Positions 7,121 through 15,391 of a DNA stretch of 18,495 bases are shown here, piece after piece. Both the position numbers and the translations under genes were made by a program. A model generated the notes under the pieces. The model searched no databases, was not told the DNA's origin, and was given only the letters and a program-made list of their open reading frames with translations. The stretch comes from Deltaproteobacteria bacterium. Lineage in GTDB: Bacteria > Desulfobacterota > Desulfuromonadia > Desulfuromonadales > BM103. Within the stretch, counting starts at the first letter, position 1. Every line of letters begins with the position of its first letter. The stretch spans positions 1 through 18,495 of the forward strand of contig JAFDBW010000044.1 in the NCBI GenBank assembly GCA_019313105.1, given 5' to 3'.

Positions 7121-9796
7121 CTAATGCGCCTCGCGCCAGTTGCGACCACTGCCAACTTCAACCAGAAGCGGCACGCTCAAGTCCACGGCCCCCTGCATTT
7201 CCGATTTCACAAGCGCTGAGACTTTTTCCAGTTCGGCCTGCGGGACGTCAAAGACCAGTTCGTCGTGCACCTGCAGGAGCATTCTGGCTTGCAAGCCTTC
7301 TTTGGCGAGACGGGCAGCAATCTTCACCATGGCAACCTTGATGATATCGGCGGCCGAGCCCTGCACGGGGTAGTTGATGGCGTTACGCTCCGCATAACCG
7401 CGAACGGCTCCATTTTTGCTGTTGATTTCCGGGATCGCACAGCGTCTGCCGAGCAGGGTCGTCACGTACATCTTTTCGCGGGCCTCGGCGATACAGGCGT
7501 CCATAAAGGTACGGATACCGGGGTAGCGCTCAAAGTAGGTATCGATGAACTGCTGCGCCTCGCGACGATTGATGCCGAGCTGTTTGGCCAGACCGAAGGC
7601 GCTGATACCATAGACAACGCCGAAATTGATCGCCTTGGCCGCACGACGCTGTTCGTCGGTCACCATCTCGGGGAAAAGACCGAGCACCTCACTGGCCGTG
7701 CTGCGATGGATATCCTCGCCACGGGCAAAGGCCTCCTTGAGCGCCGGCTCGTCTGCCATATGGGCGAGGATGCGTAATTCGACCTGCGAATAATCTGCCG
7801 ACAGCAGGACACAGCCGTCGGACGGGATGAACCCCTCGCGGATACGTCTGCCCTCTTCGGTACGGATTGGAATATTTTGTAGATTAGGATCACTCGATGA
7901 AAGCCTGCCAGTGGCCGTCACCGCCTGGTTAAAGCTGGTATGAATCCGGCCCGTTTCGGGATGGATAAGTTTTGGCAAGGCGTCCGTGTAGGTCCCCTTC
8001 AATTTCATCAGAGAGCGATAATCGAGAATCTTCGCCGCAATCTCATGATCTTCGGCAAGCTTGTTCAGCACCTCAACGTCAGTCGACCAGCCGGTCTTGG
8101 TCTTCTTGCCCTTGGGCAGTCCAAGGTTCTCGAACAGCACCTCACCGAGCTGCTTCGGTGAACCGATATTGAATGGCCCGCCGGCCAATTGATGAATCTC
8201 TGTCTCGAGCACCGCAAGTTTTTTCTCCATGTCGGCGGAGAGGCCGCCGAGGAACTCCGGGTTAATACGGATACCGGCGCGCTCCATGCCGGCCAGGATC
8301 TGCAGCAGCGGCATCTCAACGTCGTTGAGCAGGCCATCCTGATGCTGCTCGGTGACCATCGGCACGAGCTTTTCGTAAAGACGCAGTGTGATGTCGGCAT
8401 CCTCGGCGGCATAGGTGGTCGCCTTTTCAACCTCGACCTCTTCGAACCCTATCTGTTTCTTGCCGCTCCCGGCGACCTCGCTGTAGCTGATGGTATGGTA
8501 GTTGAGCAATTCGGCGGCCAGATTGTCCATGCCGTGGGAACGGGTTGCCGGGTTTGCCAGGTAACTGGCCAGCATGGTGTCATAGATCGGGCCACTGACT
8601 TCGATGCCGGCTCGCGCCAGAACGAGGATATCGTACTTGAGGTTCTGCCCGATCTTCAGCTGTCGGGGAGAAGCGAGCAAGGGCCTGACTGCTTCGAGAA
8701 CCCTGTCGAGCGGCAACTGCTCAGGCATCCCGAGGTAATGGTGCCCGACCGGAACGTACCAGGCCTCGCCCGCTGTCACGGCGAATGATAGCCCGACCAG
8801 GTCCGCACGCATCGCATCCAGGCTGGTGGTTTCCGTGTCAAAAGCAAATCGTTCAGACTGCTCAAGGGCGGCGACCAGTTCGTCCAGATCGGATTCCGTC
8901 AACACAACCAGGTATCCGGCGCTTTCAGCACGATTTTTAGTATCGATGCTAAATTCCTGGAGCAGCTTGTAAAATTCACACTCCTTGAAGAGTTCCGTTA
9001 AGGCTTCACGATCCGGCTCTGCCAAGGTGAAGGCATGATCGTCAACCTCCAGGTCGAGGTTATCAACCAGCGTCACCAGTTTTTTGGACAGCCTCGCCAG
9101 GTCGGCGTAGTTTTCCAGATTCTCACGACGCTTGCCCTTGAGTTGATCCAGATTGGCGAGCAGCGTTTCGACATCGCCGAACTCGTCAATGAGCATTTTT
9201 GCGGTCTTCTCACCGATCCCAGGCACACCGGGAATATTGTCGGAACTGTCCCCTGACAAGGCCTGGACTTCAACCACCTTGTCTGCGCCACCAAAACGCT
9301 CGGCGACCTCGGCCGGGCCGTAAACTTTGTCCTTCATCGTGTCGAGCAGTTGAATGTGATCGTCGACGATCTGCATCAAGTCTTTGTCGCCGGTCACCAC
9401 GGTGACGTCCATCCCCTCGGCGGAAAACTTCTTTGCTAGGGTGGCAATAATGTCGTCTGCCTCATAGCCGGGCATCTCAATCCCCGGCAGATTGAATGCC
9501 TGCACAATCCTCTTGATATAGGGAATCTGCGGGACCAAGTCTTCAGGCATCGCCGCACGGTTGGCCTTGTAGTCGGGATAGATTTCTTTGCGAAAAGTCG
9601 GCCCCTTGCTGTCGAAAATCACCGCCAGTTGATCCGGCTTCAGTTCACGGATTACCTTGAGCAGCATATTGGTGAAGCCGTAAATCGCGTTGGTGGCCAT
9701 CCCCTGGGAATTGCTCAGGTGACGAATGGCAAAATAGGCGCGGTAGATATAGCTCGAACCGTCGATCAGAAAAAGCCTCTGGGGCTGTTCGGACAT
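7121..9796 (-). CDS. polA: DNA polymerase I
   Basis: This 891-aa family A polymerase fills gaps during Okazaki fragment maturation and excision repair. The 5' nuclease domain (1 to about 290) carries [10 protein letters not shown] (111-120), [10 protein letters not shown] (135-144) and the helix-hairpin-helix region [18 protein letters not shown] (182-199). The proofreading domain (about 295-500) keeps DTETTSLDA (Asp320, Glu322), the [11 protein letters not shown] segment and the [11 protein letters not shown] motif, so 3'-5' exonuclease activity should be intact. The polymerase domain holds motif [11 protein letters not shown] (Asp668), motif [15 protein letters not shown] (Lys721, Tyr729) and motif [10 protein letters not shown] (Asp845, Glu846). 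The start at 9796 follows GAGGAG at 9 bases, and the family N-terminus ([16 protein letters not shown]) begins directly after. It is transcribed divergently from lon. Confidence 0.98.
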   Translation of the reverse strand: MSEQPQRLFLIDGSSYIYRAYFAIRHLSNSQGMATNAIYGFTNMLLKVIRELKPDQLAVIFDSKGPTFRKEIYPDYKANRAAMPEDLVPQIPYIKRIVQAFNLPGIEMPGYEADDIIATLAKKFSAEGMDVTVVTGDKDLMQIVDDHIQLLDTMKDKVYGPAEVAERFGGADKVVEVQALSGDSSDNIPGVPGIGEKTAKMLIDEFGDVETLLANLDQLKGKRRENLENYADLARLSKKLVTLVDNLDLEVDDHAFTLAEPDREALTELFKECEFYKLLQEFSIDTKNRAESAGYLVVLTESDLDELVAALEQSERFAFDTETTSLDAMRADLVGLSFAVTAGEAWYVPVGHHYLGMPEQLPLDRVLEAVRPLLASPRQLKIGQNLKYDILVLARAGIEVSGPIYDTMLASYLANPATRSHGMDNLAAELLNYHTISYSEVAGSGKKQIGFEEVEVEKATTYAAEDADITLRLYEKLVPMVTEQHQDGLLNDVEMPLLQILAGMERAGIRINPEFLGGLSADMEKKLAVLETEIHQLAGGPFNIGSPKQLGEVLFENLGLPKGKKTKTGWSTDVEVLNKLAEDHEIAAKILDYRSLMKLKGTYTDALPKLIHPETGRIHTSFNQAVTATGRLSSSDPNLQNIPIRTEEGRRIREGFIPSDGCVLLSADYSQVELRILAHMADEPALKEAFARGEDIHRSTASEVLGLFPEMVTDEQRRAAKAINFGVVYGISAFGLAKQLGINRREAQQFIDTYFERYPGIRTFMDACIAEAREKMYVTTLLGRRCAIPEINSKNGAVRGYAERNAINYPVQGSAADIIKVAMVKIAARLAKEGLQARMLLQVHDELVFDVPQAELEKVSALVKSEMQGAVDLSVPLLVEVGSGRNWREAH

Positions 9797-9830
9797 ATGG
9801 CAATGCTCCTCATTGGATCGGGTGACGGGT

Positions 9831-9858
9831 ATTATTTCACAAGATGCCCGGGAGGCAA
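9831..9858 (-). promoter_or_regulatory. Probable sigma-70 promoter of polA
   Basis: On the minus strand TTGCCT (9853-9858, 4/6) and AATAAT (9831-9836, 5/6) are separated by 16 bases, placing the start about 30 bases before the polA ATG. This is the best match in the 182-bp polA-lon divergent region. Unmapped. Confidence 0.4.
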
Positions 9859-9913
9859 AGGGCAAGAAGCTCCTGCGCAGAGGAAATGTGACGATTAACT
9901 TTCCAAGACGTAG

Positions 9914-9942
9914 TTGACAATACGTTCTGGAATGATTAGCTT
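9914..9942 (+). promoter_or_regulatory. Possible promoter of lon
   Basis: A perfect TTGACA (9914-9919) is followed 17 bases later by TAGCTT (9937-9942), only 3/6 to TATAAT. The spacing is right but the -10 is poor, which could mean activator dependence. I see no sigma-32 motif (CTTGAA/CCCCAT type) and no CIRCE inverted repeat in the 182-bp gap. Confidence 0.35.
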
Positions 9943-9978
9943 TCTGAGGGCTTATGAATGTACTGAGGAGCTGTATCC

Positions 9979-12411
9979 ATGACTGATGAAAATGAATTCA
10001 ATGATCTGATGTCCGATTTTGAGATCGATCATGACAAAATGACTGAGATCATAGAGGAACACGCCAACGGGGGGGGATTGGTTGTTGCTTCGGATGTCCT
10101 GCCAACAGGGTTGCCGATCATTCCGCTGCGCCCACGACCTGCCTTCCCCGGTATCATGATCCCCCTGGTCCTGAACGGTCAGTCGCAGGTAGCTGCAATG
10201 CACCAGGCAATGGAACACCAGGCGCAGACGATCGGCCTGGTGATGGTCAGAGAGCTTGACGATGATGACGGCATTGAGAACCTGCACAAGATCGGCGTAG
10301 CGGCGAAGATCGTCAAGGTCTTGCACTCCGAGAAAAATGCGGCTCATGTATTGGTCAACAGCCTGGAACGTTTCGAGATCGAGGATATCCAGGAGCGTGG
10401 GCTAACGATCTATGCACGGGTGCGCTATCACTTCGCGACCGAGCTTTCGGTCAACCCGGAATTGCGTGCCTACTCGATGGCGATCCTGTCCACCCTCAAG
10501 GAGCTCGTTCAGATCAACCCACTCTACAGCGAGGAAATCAAGCTCTTCCTGAACCGTTCCAGCCTTGATGACCCAGGGCGTCTTGCCGATTTCGCCGCCA
10601 ACCTGACCAATTCCGATGGTCAGCAGCTGCAAGACATCCTGGCCACCTTCGATGTCCGCAAGCGCATCGATAAAGTCCTCGTCCTGCTGAAAAAGGAGCT
10701 GGAAGTATCACGCCTGCAAACCAAGATATCCAAGCAGATAGAGGAGAAGGTTTCCGCCCAGCAGCGCGAGTTCTTCCTGCGCGAACAGCTCAAGGCAATC
10801 AAGCAGGAGCTGGGGCTGGAAAAGGAAGGCAAAACCACTGAAATAGAGAAATTCCAGAAACGGCTCAAGAAGCTCAAAATGAACGAGGAAGCGGAACGGG
10901 CCGTCGAAGATGAAATGGAGAAGTTGCAGCTGATTGAACCGTCTTCACCCGAGTACAACGTCAGCCGCAACTACCTCGACTGGCTAACGATCCTTCCCTG
11001 GGGGCTGTTCAGTAAGGATTCTTACAATATCGGAAGGGCGAGGAGAATCCTCGACCGCGACCATTACGGTCTCCAGGATGTGAAGGAGAGGATTCTTGAA
11101 TTCATCGCCGTCGGCCGGATGAAAGGCGACATCTCCGGATCGATTCTCTGCCTGGTCGGCCCCCCCGGAGTCGGCAAAACCTCAATCGGCCACAGTATCG
11201 CCGATGCCCTGGGCAGGAAGTTCTTCCGTTTTTCATTGGGTGGCATGCGCGACGAAGCGGAAATCAAAGGACACCGTCGCACCTACATCGGTGCCATGCC
11301 GGGCAAGTTCATCCAGGCGATGAAAACCGCCGGCACCGCCAATCCGGTCATCATGCTCGACGAGGTCGATAAAATAGGTGCATCCTTCCAGGGCGACCCC
11401 GCCTCGGCCCTGCTTGAAGTCCTCGACCCGGAACAGAACGGCAGCTTCCGCGACCACTACCTTGATGTGCCGTTCGATCTCTCCAATGTGCTTTTCATCG
11501 CTACGGCCAACCAGTTGGATACCATCCCCCGCCCCCTGCTCGACCGCATGGAGATGATCAGGCTGTCGGGTTATATCCTCGAGGAGAAGCTCGAAATTGC
11601 CAAACGCTACCTGATTCCCAAGGCGTTGGGCACGCACGGTCTGATTCGGAGCCAGGTCATGATCCGCAAAGCCGCTCTCAGACAGATCATCGATGGTTAC
11701 GCTCGCGAAGCCGGCGTTCGCAACCTGGAAAAGCAGATCAAGAAGATCATGCGGCGCGCTGCCATGCGATTTGCCGAGGATGAGCGCCTGGACAAGTTGA
11801 GCATCGGCGCACACGACCTGCAGAACTACCTCGAAAAACCGGTCTTTACCGCCGACGAGATCTTCGAGGGGGTTCCCGGCGTGGTCACCGGCCTGGCCTG
11901 GACCAGCCTCGGCGGCGCAACCCTGCAGATCGAGGCGACCGCCATGATCGCCAAGAGCAAGGGGTTCAAGCAGACCGGCCAACTCGGCAATGTCATGATC
12001 GAAAGTTCGGAGATCGCTTATTCCTACGTCATGGCGCATATCACCGACTTCGGTGGTGACCCGGAATTCTTTGAGCAGCATTTTATTCACCTGCACGTCC
12101 CGGCCGGCGCAACACCCAAGGACGGGCCTTCTGCCGGCATCACCATGGCCACCGCCCTGGTTTCTATGATCACCGGCAAGATGGTGAAAAAACATCTCGG
12201 CATGACCGGCGAGCTGACCCTGACCGGCAGAGTCCTGGCAATCGGCGGGCTCAAAGAAAAGACCATCGCCGCACGCCGGTCTGGTCTGAAGATCCTGGTT
12301 TTCCCGGAAGACAACCGCAAGGATTACGAAGAGCTGCCGGACTACCTGAAAGAAGGCCTGGAGGTACATTTCGTCAGGACGTTCGATGATGTCTACCGGA
12401 TCGTGTTCTGA
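9979..12411 (+). CDS. lon: ATP-dependent Lon protease (endopeptidase La), variant with acidic N-terminal extension
   Basis: This 810-aa cytoplasmic AAA+ serine protease would degrade misfolded and regulatory proteins as a hexamer. An N-terminal substrate-recognition domain (about 45-240) and a charged coiled-coil (about 240-325) lead to the ATPase, with Walker A GPPGVGKT (394-401) and Walker B VIMLDEVDK (457-465). The protease domain has the Ser-Lys dyad: Ser718 in PKDGPSAGITMATA and Lys761 in GGLKEKTIAA, 43 residues apart as in E. coli Lon. Two features differ from the classic form. Some 35 extra, strongly acidic residues precede the domain, and the usual PLRDVVVFP start is replaced by PLRPRPAFPG. 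Many Deltaproteobacteria carry several Lon paralogues, so this may not be the stress-induced main copy. GAGGAG sits 8 bases before the ATG. Two hairpins follow the stop. Confidence 0.95.
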   Translation: MTDENEFNDLMSDFEIDHDKMTEIIEEHANGGGLVVASDVLPTGLPIIPLRPRPAFPGIMIPLVLNGQSQVAAMHQAMEHQAQTIGLVMVRELDDDDGIENLHKIGVAAKIVKVLHSEKNAAHVLVNSLERFEIEDIQERGLTIYARVRYHFATELSVNPELRAYSMAILSTLKELVQINPLYSEEIKLFLNRSSLDDPGRLADFAANLTNSDGQQLQDILATFDVRKRIDKVLVLLKKELEVSRLQTKISKQIEEKVSAQQREFFLREQLKAIKQELGLEKEGKTTEIEKFQKRLKKLKMNEEAERAVEDEMEKLQLIEPSSPEYNVSRNYLDWLTILPWGLFSKDSYNIGRARRILDRDHYGLQDVKERILEFIAVGRMKGDISGSILCLVGPPGVGKTSIGHSIADALGRKFFRFSLGGMRDEAEIKGHRRTYIGAMPGKFIQAMKTAGTANPVIMLDEVDKIGASFQGDPASALLEVLDPEQNGSFRDHYLDVPFDLSNVLFIATANQLDTIPRPLLDRMEMIRLSGYILEEKLEIAKRYLIPKALGTHGLIRSQVMIRKAALRQIIDGYAREAGVRNLEKQIKKIMRRAAMRFAEDERLDKLSIGAHDLQNYLEKPVFTADEIFEGVPGVVTGLAWTSLGGATLQIEATAMIAKSKGFKQTGQLGNVMIESSEIAYSYVMAHITDFGGDPEFFEQHFIHLHVPAGATPKDGPSAGITMATALVSMITGKMVKKHLGMTGELTLTGRVLAIGGLKEKTIAARRSGLKILVFPEDNRKDYEELPDYLKEGLEVHFVRTFDDVYRIVF

Positions 12412-12442
12412 TTCACTCGCCACCATCGACAACAGGATAAAT

Positions 12443-12466
12443 GGGGCTCTTCAAACGAAGAGCCCC
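12443..12466 (+). terminator. Perfect 10-bp hairpin downstream of lon
   Basis: GGGGCTCTTC-AAAC-GAAGAGCCCC is a perfect 10-bp stem with a 4-nt loop, starting 31 bases after the lon stop. No T-tract follows on either strand, so it may act as an RNA-stabilising 3' end or a weak first terminator ahead of the next hairpin. Confidence 0.6.
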
Positions 12467-12476
12467 AAGATTGTAG

Positions 12477-12510
12477 ACAAATCCAACACATGATGCGGGG
12501 TTTGTTTTTT
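12477..12510 (+). terminator. Second, U-tailed terminator downstream of lon
   Basis: ACAAATCC (12477-12484) pairs with GGGTTTGT (12498-12505), with one U-G wobble, across a 13-nt loop. TTTTT follows directly (12506-12510). The stem is AT-rich but the U-tract is good. With the hairpin at 12443 it makes a tandem stop for lon transcription. Confidence 0.55.
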
Positions 12511-12531
12511 CACCTGGCAGGAGGATTTTCT

Positions 12532-12579
12532 ATGAAAATTAGGGCAACAGATGAACCACCTGTTGCCCTTGTTGCTTGA
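12532..12579 (+). CDS. Possible 15-residue peptide gene (uncertain)
   Basis: A perfect AGGAGG (12519-12524) lies 7 bases before an ATG that opens a 15-codon frame (MKIRATDEPPVALVA, stop at 12577-12579). A ribosome site this good directly after a terminator is unusual by chance. However, two thirds of the coding part is the palindrome described at 12541-12570, which also occurs elsewhere in the window without this frame. It could be a leader peptide, a remnant of a gene start, or accidental. No homologue is recognised and no downstream gene is close enough for attenuation. Confidence 0.25.
   Translation: MKIRATDEPPVALVA
12541..12570. repeat. Dispersed 30-bp palindromic repeat, copy 1
   Basis: AGGGCAACAG-N9-CTGTTGCCCT is a perfect 10-bp inverted repeat. 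By eye 25 of 30 bases match the copy at 17210-17239, including 4 of 9 loop bases, in the same orientation. On the minus strand the stem is followed by AATTTTC, so it could serve as a weak terminator for leftward transcription. Confidence 0.6.
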
Positions 12580-12588
12580 TTGAAAGAC

Positions 12589-12645
12589 CAAACCGGCGGG
12601 TCGTCCCGCCCGACGCCATACTTTTGTCCGGCAACAAAAGTATAC
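12589..12645 (+). repeat. Left arm of the 401-bp island
   Basis: The arm reads CAAACC, then GGCGGG-TCGT-CCCGCC, CCGACG, CCATAC and the 10-bp stem ATACTTTTGT/ACAAAAGTAT with loop CCGGCA. It aligns in inverted orientation with 12930-12989. Confidence 0.55.
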
Positions 12646-12929
12646 AAAAATGCCTTCTCCTTGCGGAGGGCATCTCCTTTGCCTGATTTCTGAGGAATCT
12701 AAAAACGACACTGCTCTAGAAGCCGGCCCGTTACCGGAGGGCCTCCCTTTCAGTGTAATCTATAAGAGAAAAGCCAAAAGCATAACTATCGTTGCAACCC
12801 TCCCAATTGGAGAGGCTCTCAAGAGCCTCGGGCTCTGCGGGGGAAGTGCAGACTCTTGACCAATCAGAACAACCTGTATTGATGTTGCCGCCTTGACGCG
12901 CCAGACATGCCCAGCGCAGCGTAGGCTCT

Positions 12930-12989
12930 TTCTCTTTTAGGCCAGTAAAAGAGTAAGGCGCCGTCGGGAGGCGCAACTCCCGAGGTTTG
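12930..12989 (-). repeat. Right arm of the 401-bp island
   Basis: Read on the minus strand the arm is CAAACC, then TCGGGAG-TTGCGC-CTCCCGA, CGGCG, CCTTAC and the 7-bp stem CTCTTTT/AAAAGAG with an 8-nt loop. Order and spacing match the left arm although individual stem bases differ, so the stems look conserved by structure rather than by sequence. Confidence 0.55.
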
Positions 12990-13176
12990 CTTTTGTCTTA
13001 AAATTGCGGAGGACAACAGATCATCCATCTATTGTGCTCTCTATCATGAAATCTAACTGTATTTTGTCAGCAGCCTGGCGACGAATCACACAGAGCCTTC
13101 GTTTCTTGTCACCTGACCATTGCGCCTTGCTGAGTTTTCGTTAGTATTAAATCAGCCCAGGAGAGACAGATAAAGC

Positions 13177-14121
13177 ATGAACACACTGAACTCACTACAC
13201 GATCATCTCGTCAGCGGGCAATTCCTCGAAAGCAAGATTTTCTACACCATACTTGCGATCGTCATATTCTGGTTGATCAAAAAACTGGTCATGACTGTTA
13301 TGCTGCGTGACCGTGATGTCCAGGTCCAATATCGTATTCGCAAAACCGTCGCCTATATCATTTACCCACTGGCCTTCCTCGTCATCGGCCGGATATGGTT
13401 TGCCGGTTTTCAGGCTGTTTCGACTTATCTCGGCCTGCTCTCCGCAGGCCTGGCCATTGCCCTGCAGACCCCCCTGGTCAACCTGGCCGGCTGGGCTTTT
13501 ATCCTCTGGCGTCAACCGTTCAAAGTCGGCGACCGCATCCAGCTTGGCGCTGATCGCGGTGACGTCATCGACCAGCGGATCCTCATGTTCAGCCTGATGG
13601 AAATCGGTAACTGGGTCGATTCCGACCAGAGCACAGGGCGTGTGATCCATATCCCGAACGGTAAGATATTCAACGAGGTCCTGGCCAATTACAGCCAGGG
13701 GTTTCAATACATCTGGAACGAGATCCCTGTTTTGGTCACCTTCGAAAGCGACTGGCGCAAGGCGAAGCTGCTGCTCTCCGAAATTGCCCAAAGGCACGGC
13801 ACCTCTCTCAGTGACTCTGCGGCCAGCAAGCTCAGGGAGGCCGCCAAAAAATTCATGATCTTCTATTCAAAACTGACCCCGGTGGTGTACACCACGGTCA
13901 AAGATTGCGGCGTGATGTTGACGATCCGCTATCTCTGCGAACCACGCCGTCGTCGCGGCTCGGAGCAGGAGATATGGGAAGATATTCTGGACGCCTTTGC
14001 AGCCCACGGTGATATCGACTTCGCCTATCCGACGCAGCGCTTCTACAGCAACGAAACCGAAGGAAAACCTGGGACTCGACCTGACGCGTTTTATTCAACG
14101 GGGGATGCCGAGAAGGCCTGA
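13177..14121 (+). CDS. MscS-family small-conductance mechanosensitive channel
   Basis: This 314-aa inner-membrane channel of the MscS family would open under membrane tension to release solutes during hypo-osmotic shock. Three membrane helices are visible: about 21-41, 57-77 and the pore helix region 81-110 (YLGLLSAGLAIALQTPLVNLAGWAFIL). The last is the Gly/Ala-rich TM3 plus its amphipathic continuation, as in MscS. It is followed by RQPFKVGDRIQL, the family's beta-domain entry (112-123), then HIPNGKIFNEVLANYS and a cytoplasmic alpha/beta domain. The C-terminus is extended and charged. AGGAGA lies 12 bases before the ATG, longer than ideal; no better internal start preserves TM1. It stands alone, 187 bp after the hairpin island and 200 bp before the next gene. 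Some family members conduct specific ions, so the physiological ion is open. Confidence 0.88.
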   Translation: MNTLNSLHDHLVSGQFLESKIFYTILAIVIFWLIKKLVMTVMLRDRDVQVQYRIRKTVAYIIYPLAFLVIGRIWFAGFQAVSTYLGLLSAGLAIALQTPLVNLAGWAFILWRQPFKVGDRIQLGADRGDVIDQRILMFSLMEIGNWVDSDQSTGRVIHIPNGKIFNEVLANYSQGFQYIWNEIPVLVTFESDWRKAKLLLSEIAQRHGTSLSDSAASKLREAAKKFMIFYSKLTPVVYTTVKDCGVMLTIRYLCEPRRRRGSEQEIWEDILDAFAAHGDIDFAYPTQRFYSNETEGKPGTRPDAFYSTGDAEKA

Positions 14122-14188
14122 ATGAGAAGGAATTTATTTTGCAATGTTTCTCCTTTACTGTTCCAGTCAGTGTGTCAAGTTTCTGAGA

Positions 14189-14216
14189 TTGACAATCTGT
14201 TAGCTTCGGCTAGAAG
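14189..14216 (+). promoter_or_regulatory. Probable sigma-70 promoter of the outer-membrane-protein gene
   Basis: TTGACA (14189-14194, perfect) and TAGAAG (14211-14216, 4/6) are 16 bases apart, leaving a leader of roughly 100 nt before the ATG at 14322. A small TAGC-TTCG-GCTA hairpin with a UUCG-type tetraloop lies in the spacer (14201-14212). Confidence 0.4.
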
Positions 14217-14321
14217 TTAAATTAACAGGTTCTTAAATCAGACCACATTAAATGGAAAGATAAGTAAGAATCAGGCCTGCGCCCTGTGGACACTGAAACA
14301 AATTAATCCAGGAATGGCGTT

Positions 14322-15191
14322 ATGAAAATGAAAAACTTGCTTTCTCTGGTCATCGGTATTCTCCTGCTATTAGCCACCATTGCATTCGCCGATAGTGGTG
14401 AGAGAAAGGCCCGGCAGAATCTTTTTGAGCTGGAACCGATTTATTCACGGAATGCCCGCAACGTTCAACGGATCACGGTGAATCTCACCTACGACAACTT
14501 CAAGAATGTCGCCCTGGAAGAAGCTAAAGAGTTTGATGGCTACACGACCAAAGCGGAAATCATCGTTCCCTTCGGCAAGGAGAAGCGCTGGGAAGTACGG
14601 CTCGAATATCCTTTCTATACCGACGGTGACGCCGAGGTCAGAAAAACCGGCGAATCGATCGACATCGACGGCAATGGAGGCGTTTTCGATTTTGCGACTC
14701 TGGTTTTACAAAGAGAGCTCAGCAGGACCGACGAAAGTCCCTTCAATTCCTCTATCTATTTCGGTGGTGGCTCTCGGTCTGCGTACCTGAAGACCAGCAT
14801 TGACGATAAGTATAACCACAGCGGAAATGTCGCCCGCCTCGGTCTTAATGTTGATAATGCCAGAGCAGACCGGAACATACGGCTGCAAACAAGCCTGGAT
14901 GGCCGCTATTATTTTGACACCGACGACCTCTACCCGAGTGAAAACAAGACCGAATTTTTCTTTATGAACCTGAGCGGTGGCGCGGTCTACAACGCGAAAG
15001 GTTTTATCAAGCCTGCATTCGAGGTTCTTTACAGCACCGACTTCAAAGACAGACAGATCATCCAGGCCGTCCCGCAGCTGATCGTCCCCTTGTGGGACAG
15101 GGTGGAGATCAAGGCCGGCTACGCCTTTGGTCATAGCGATAGCGAGGGCTCGACCCAGACCGAGACGATCCGCACCACCTTCAGTTTTTAA
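14322..15191 (+). CDS. Putative outer-membrane beta-barrel protein of unknown function
   Basis: I do not recognise the family of this 289-aa protein. It has a signal peptide (MKMKNLLSLVIGILLLLATIAFA, cleavage AFA|D after residue 23). The mature part is rich in alternating hydrophobic/polar strands with aromatic ends, for example VQRITVNLTYDNF, TKAEIIVPFGK, WEVRLEYPFY, FDFATLVLQREL, IRLQTSLDGRYYF and RVEIKAGYAFGHSDSEG. It ends in phenylalanine (IRTTFSF). This pattern fits a barrel of about 12-14 strands in the outer membrane. The last strands resemble porin-type barrels that report as 'transporter' or phenol-MetA-like, but the match is too weak to name. AGGAA lies 7 bases before the ATG. The gene has its own candidate promoter and no close partner; trpS starts 200 bp downstream. 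Confidence 0.7.
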   Translation: MKMKNLLSLVIGILLLLATIAFADSGERKARQNLFELEPIYSRNARNVQRITVNLTYDNFKNVALEEAKEFDGYTTKAEIIVPFGKEKRWEVRLEYPFYTDGDAEVRKTGESIDIDGNGGVFDFATLVLQRELSRTDESPFNSSIYFGGGSRSAYLKTSIDDKYNHSGNVARLGLNVDNARADRNIRLQTSLDGRYYFDTDDLYPSENKTEFFFMNLSGGAVYNAKGFIKPAFEVLYSTDFKDRQIIQAVPQLIVPLWDRVEIKAGYAFGHSDSEGSTQTETIRTTFSF

Positions 15192-15264
15192 GTACTGGCA
15201 CGAGAGCCATGGTCGCGGAGGTTCTGCCTATAGGTAATGCTCCTGTCTTTCCTCACCCTTTGCC

Positions 15265-15305
15265 GGCCTGATCTTATCTCAGGTCTCATGGTTCTATCGC
15301 AGGCC
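15265..15305 (+). other. Stem-loop in the region upstream of trpS
   Basis: GGCCTG (15265-15270) and CAGGCC (15300-15305) could pair across a 29-nt loop. A TATACT (-10-like, 15307-15312) follows immediately but has no good -35. I looked for a T-box (AGGGUGGNACCGCG-type core) and see none, so tRNA-Trp sensing is not supported. Confidence 0.2.
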
Positions 15306-15391
15306 TTATACTCTCTCCAATTGAATTCTGTCCTCATTTCTGATAGTTTCCCTCGGACAAAGAAAAACCGACTGCTATAAGAGGTATCAAC

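Larger units (their letters stand above)
12589..12989. repeat. 401-bp hairpin-rich non-coding island with imperfect inverted ends (MITE-like or structured RNA)
   Basis: This gene-free stretch holds at least six hairpins in order: GGCGGG/CCCGCC (12595-12610), ATACTTTTGT/ACAAAAGTAT (12618-12643), ATGCC-CTCC/GGAG-GGCAT (12650-12673), GAGGCTC/GAGCCTC (near 12811-12830), CTCTTTT/AAAAGAG (12932-12953) and TCGGGAG/CTCCCGA (12964-12983). The two ends are inverted copies in layout. Each starts CAAACC, then has a GC hairpin, CCGACG, a CC(A/T)TAC stretch and a CTTTT/AAAAG hairpin. I see no target-site duplication and no transposase. An 81-codon minus-strand frame (12976 to 12731, TTG start) crosses most of it but has no usable ribosome site. 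From unverified memory, similar hairpin-bounded sequences recur in other proteobacterial genomes, often mis-annotated as small hypothetical proteins. Function unknown. Confidence 0.6.

Noticed and set aside
11233..12432. 399-codon open frame on the minus strand opposite lon
   Set aside because: It is entirely antisense to the conserved ATPase and protease domains of Lon. Low-complexity His/Asp/Gly composition is typical of a shadow frame.
12451..12711. 86-codon minus-strand frame downstream of lon
   Set aside because: It runs through the lon terminators, the 30-bp palindrome and the island's left arm, with no ribosome site or domain.
12731..12976. 81-codon minus-strand frame inside the 401-bp island as a real gene
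   Set aside because: It begins with TTG without a usable ribosome site, and its codons coincide with the hairpin arms. I treat it as a by-product of the repeat.
15192..15391. T-box or trp attenuator upstream of trpS
   Set aside because: No T-box core sequence, no tandem Trp codons in a leader peptide and no terminator with a U-tract were found.
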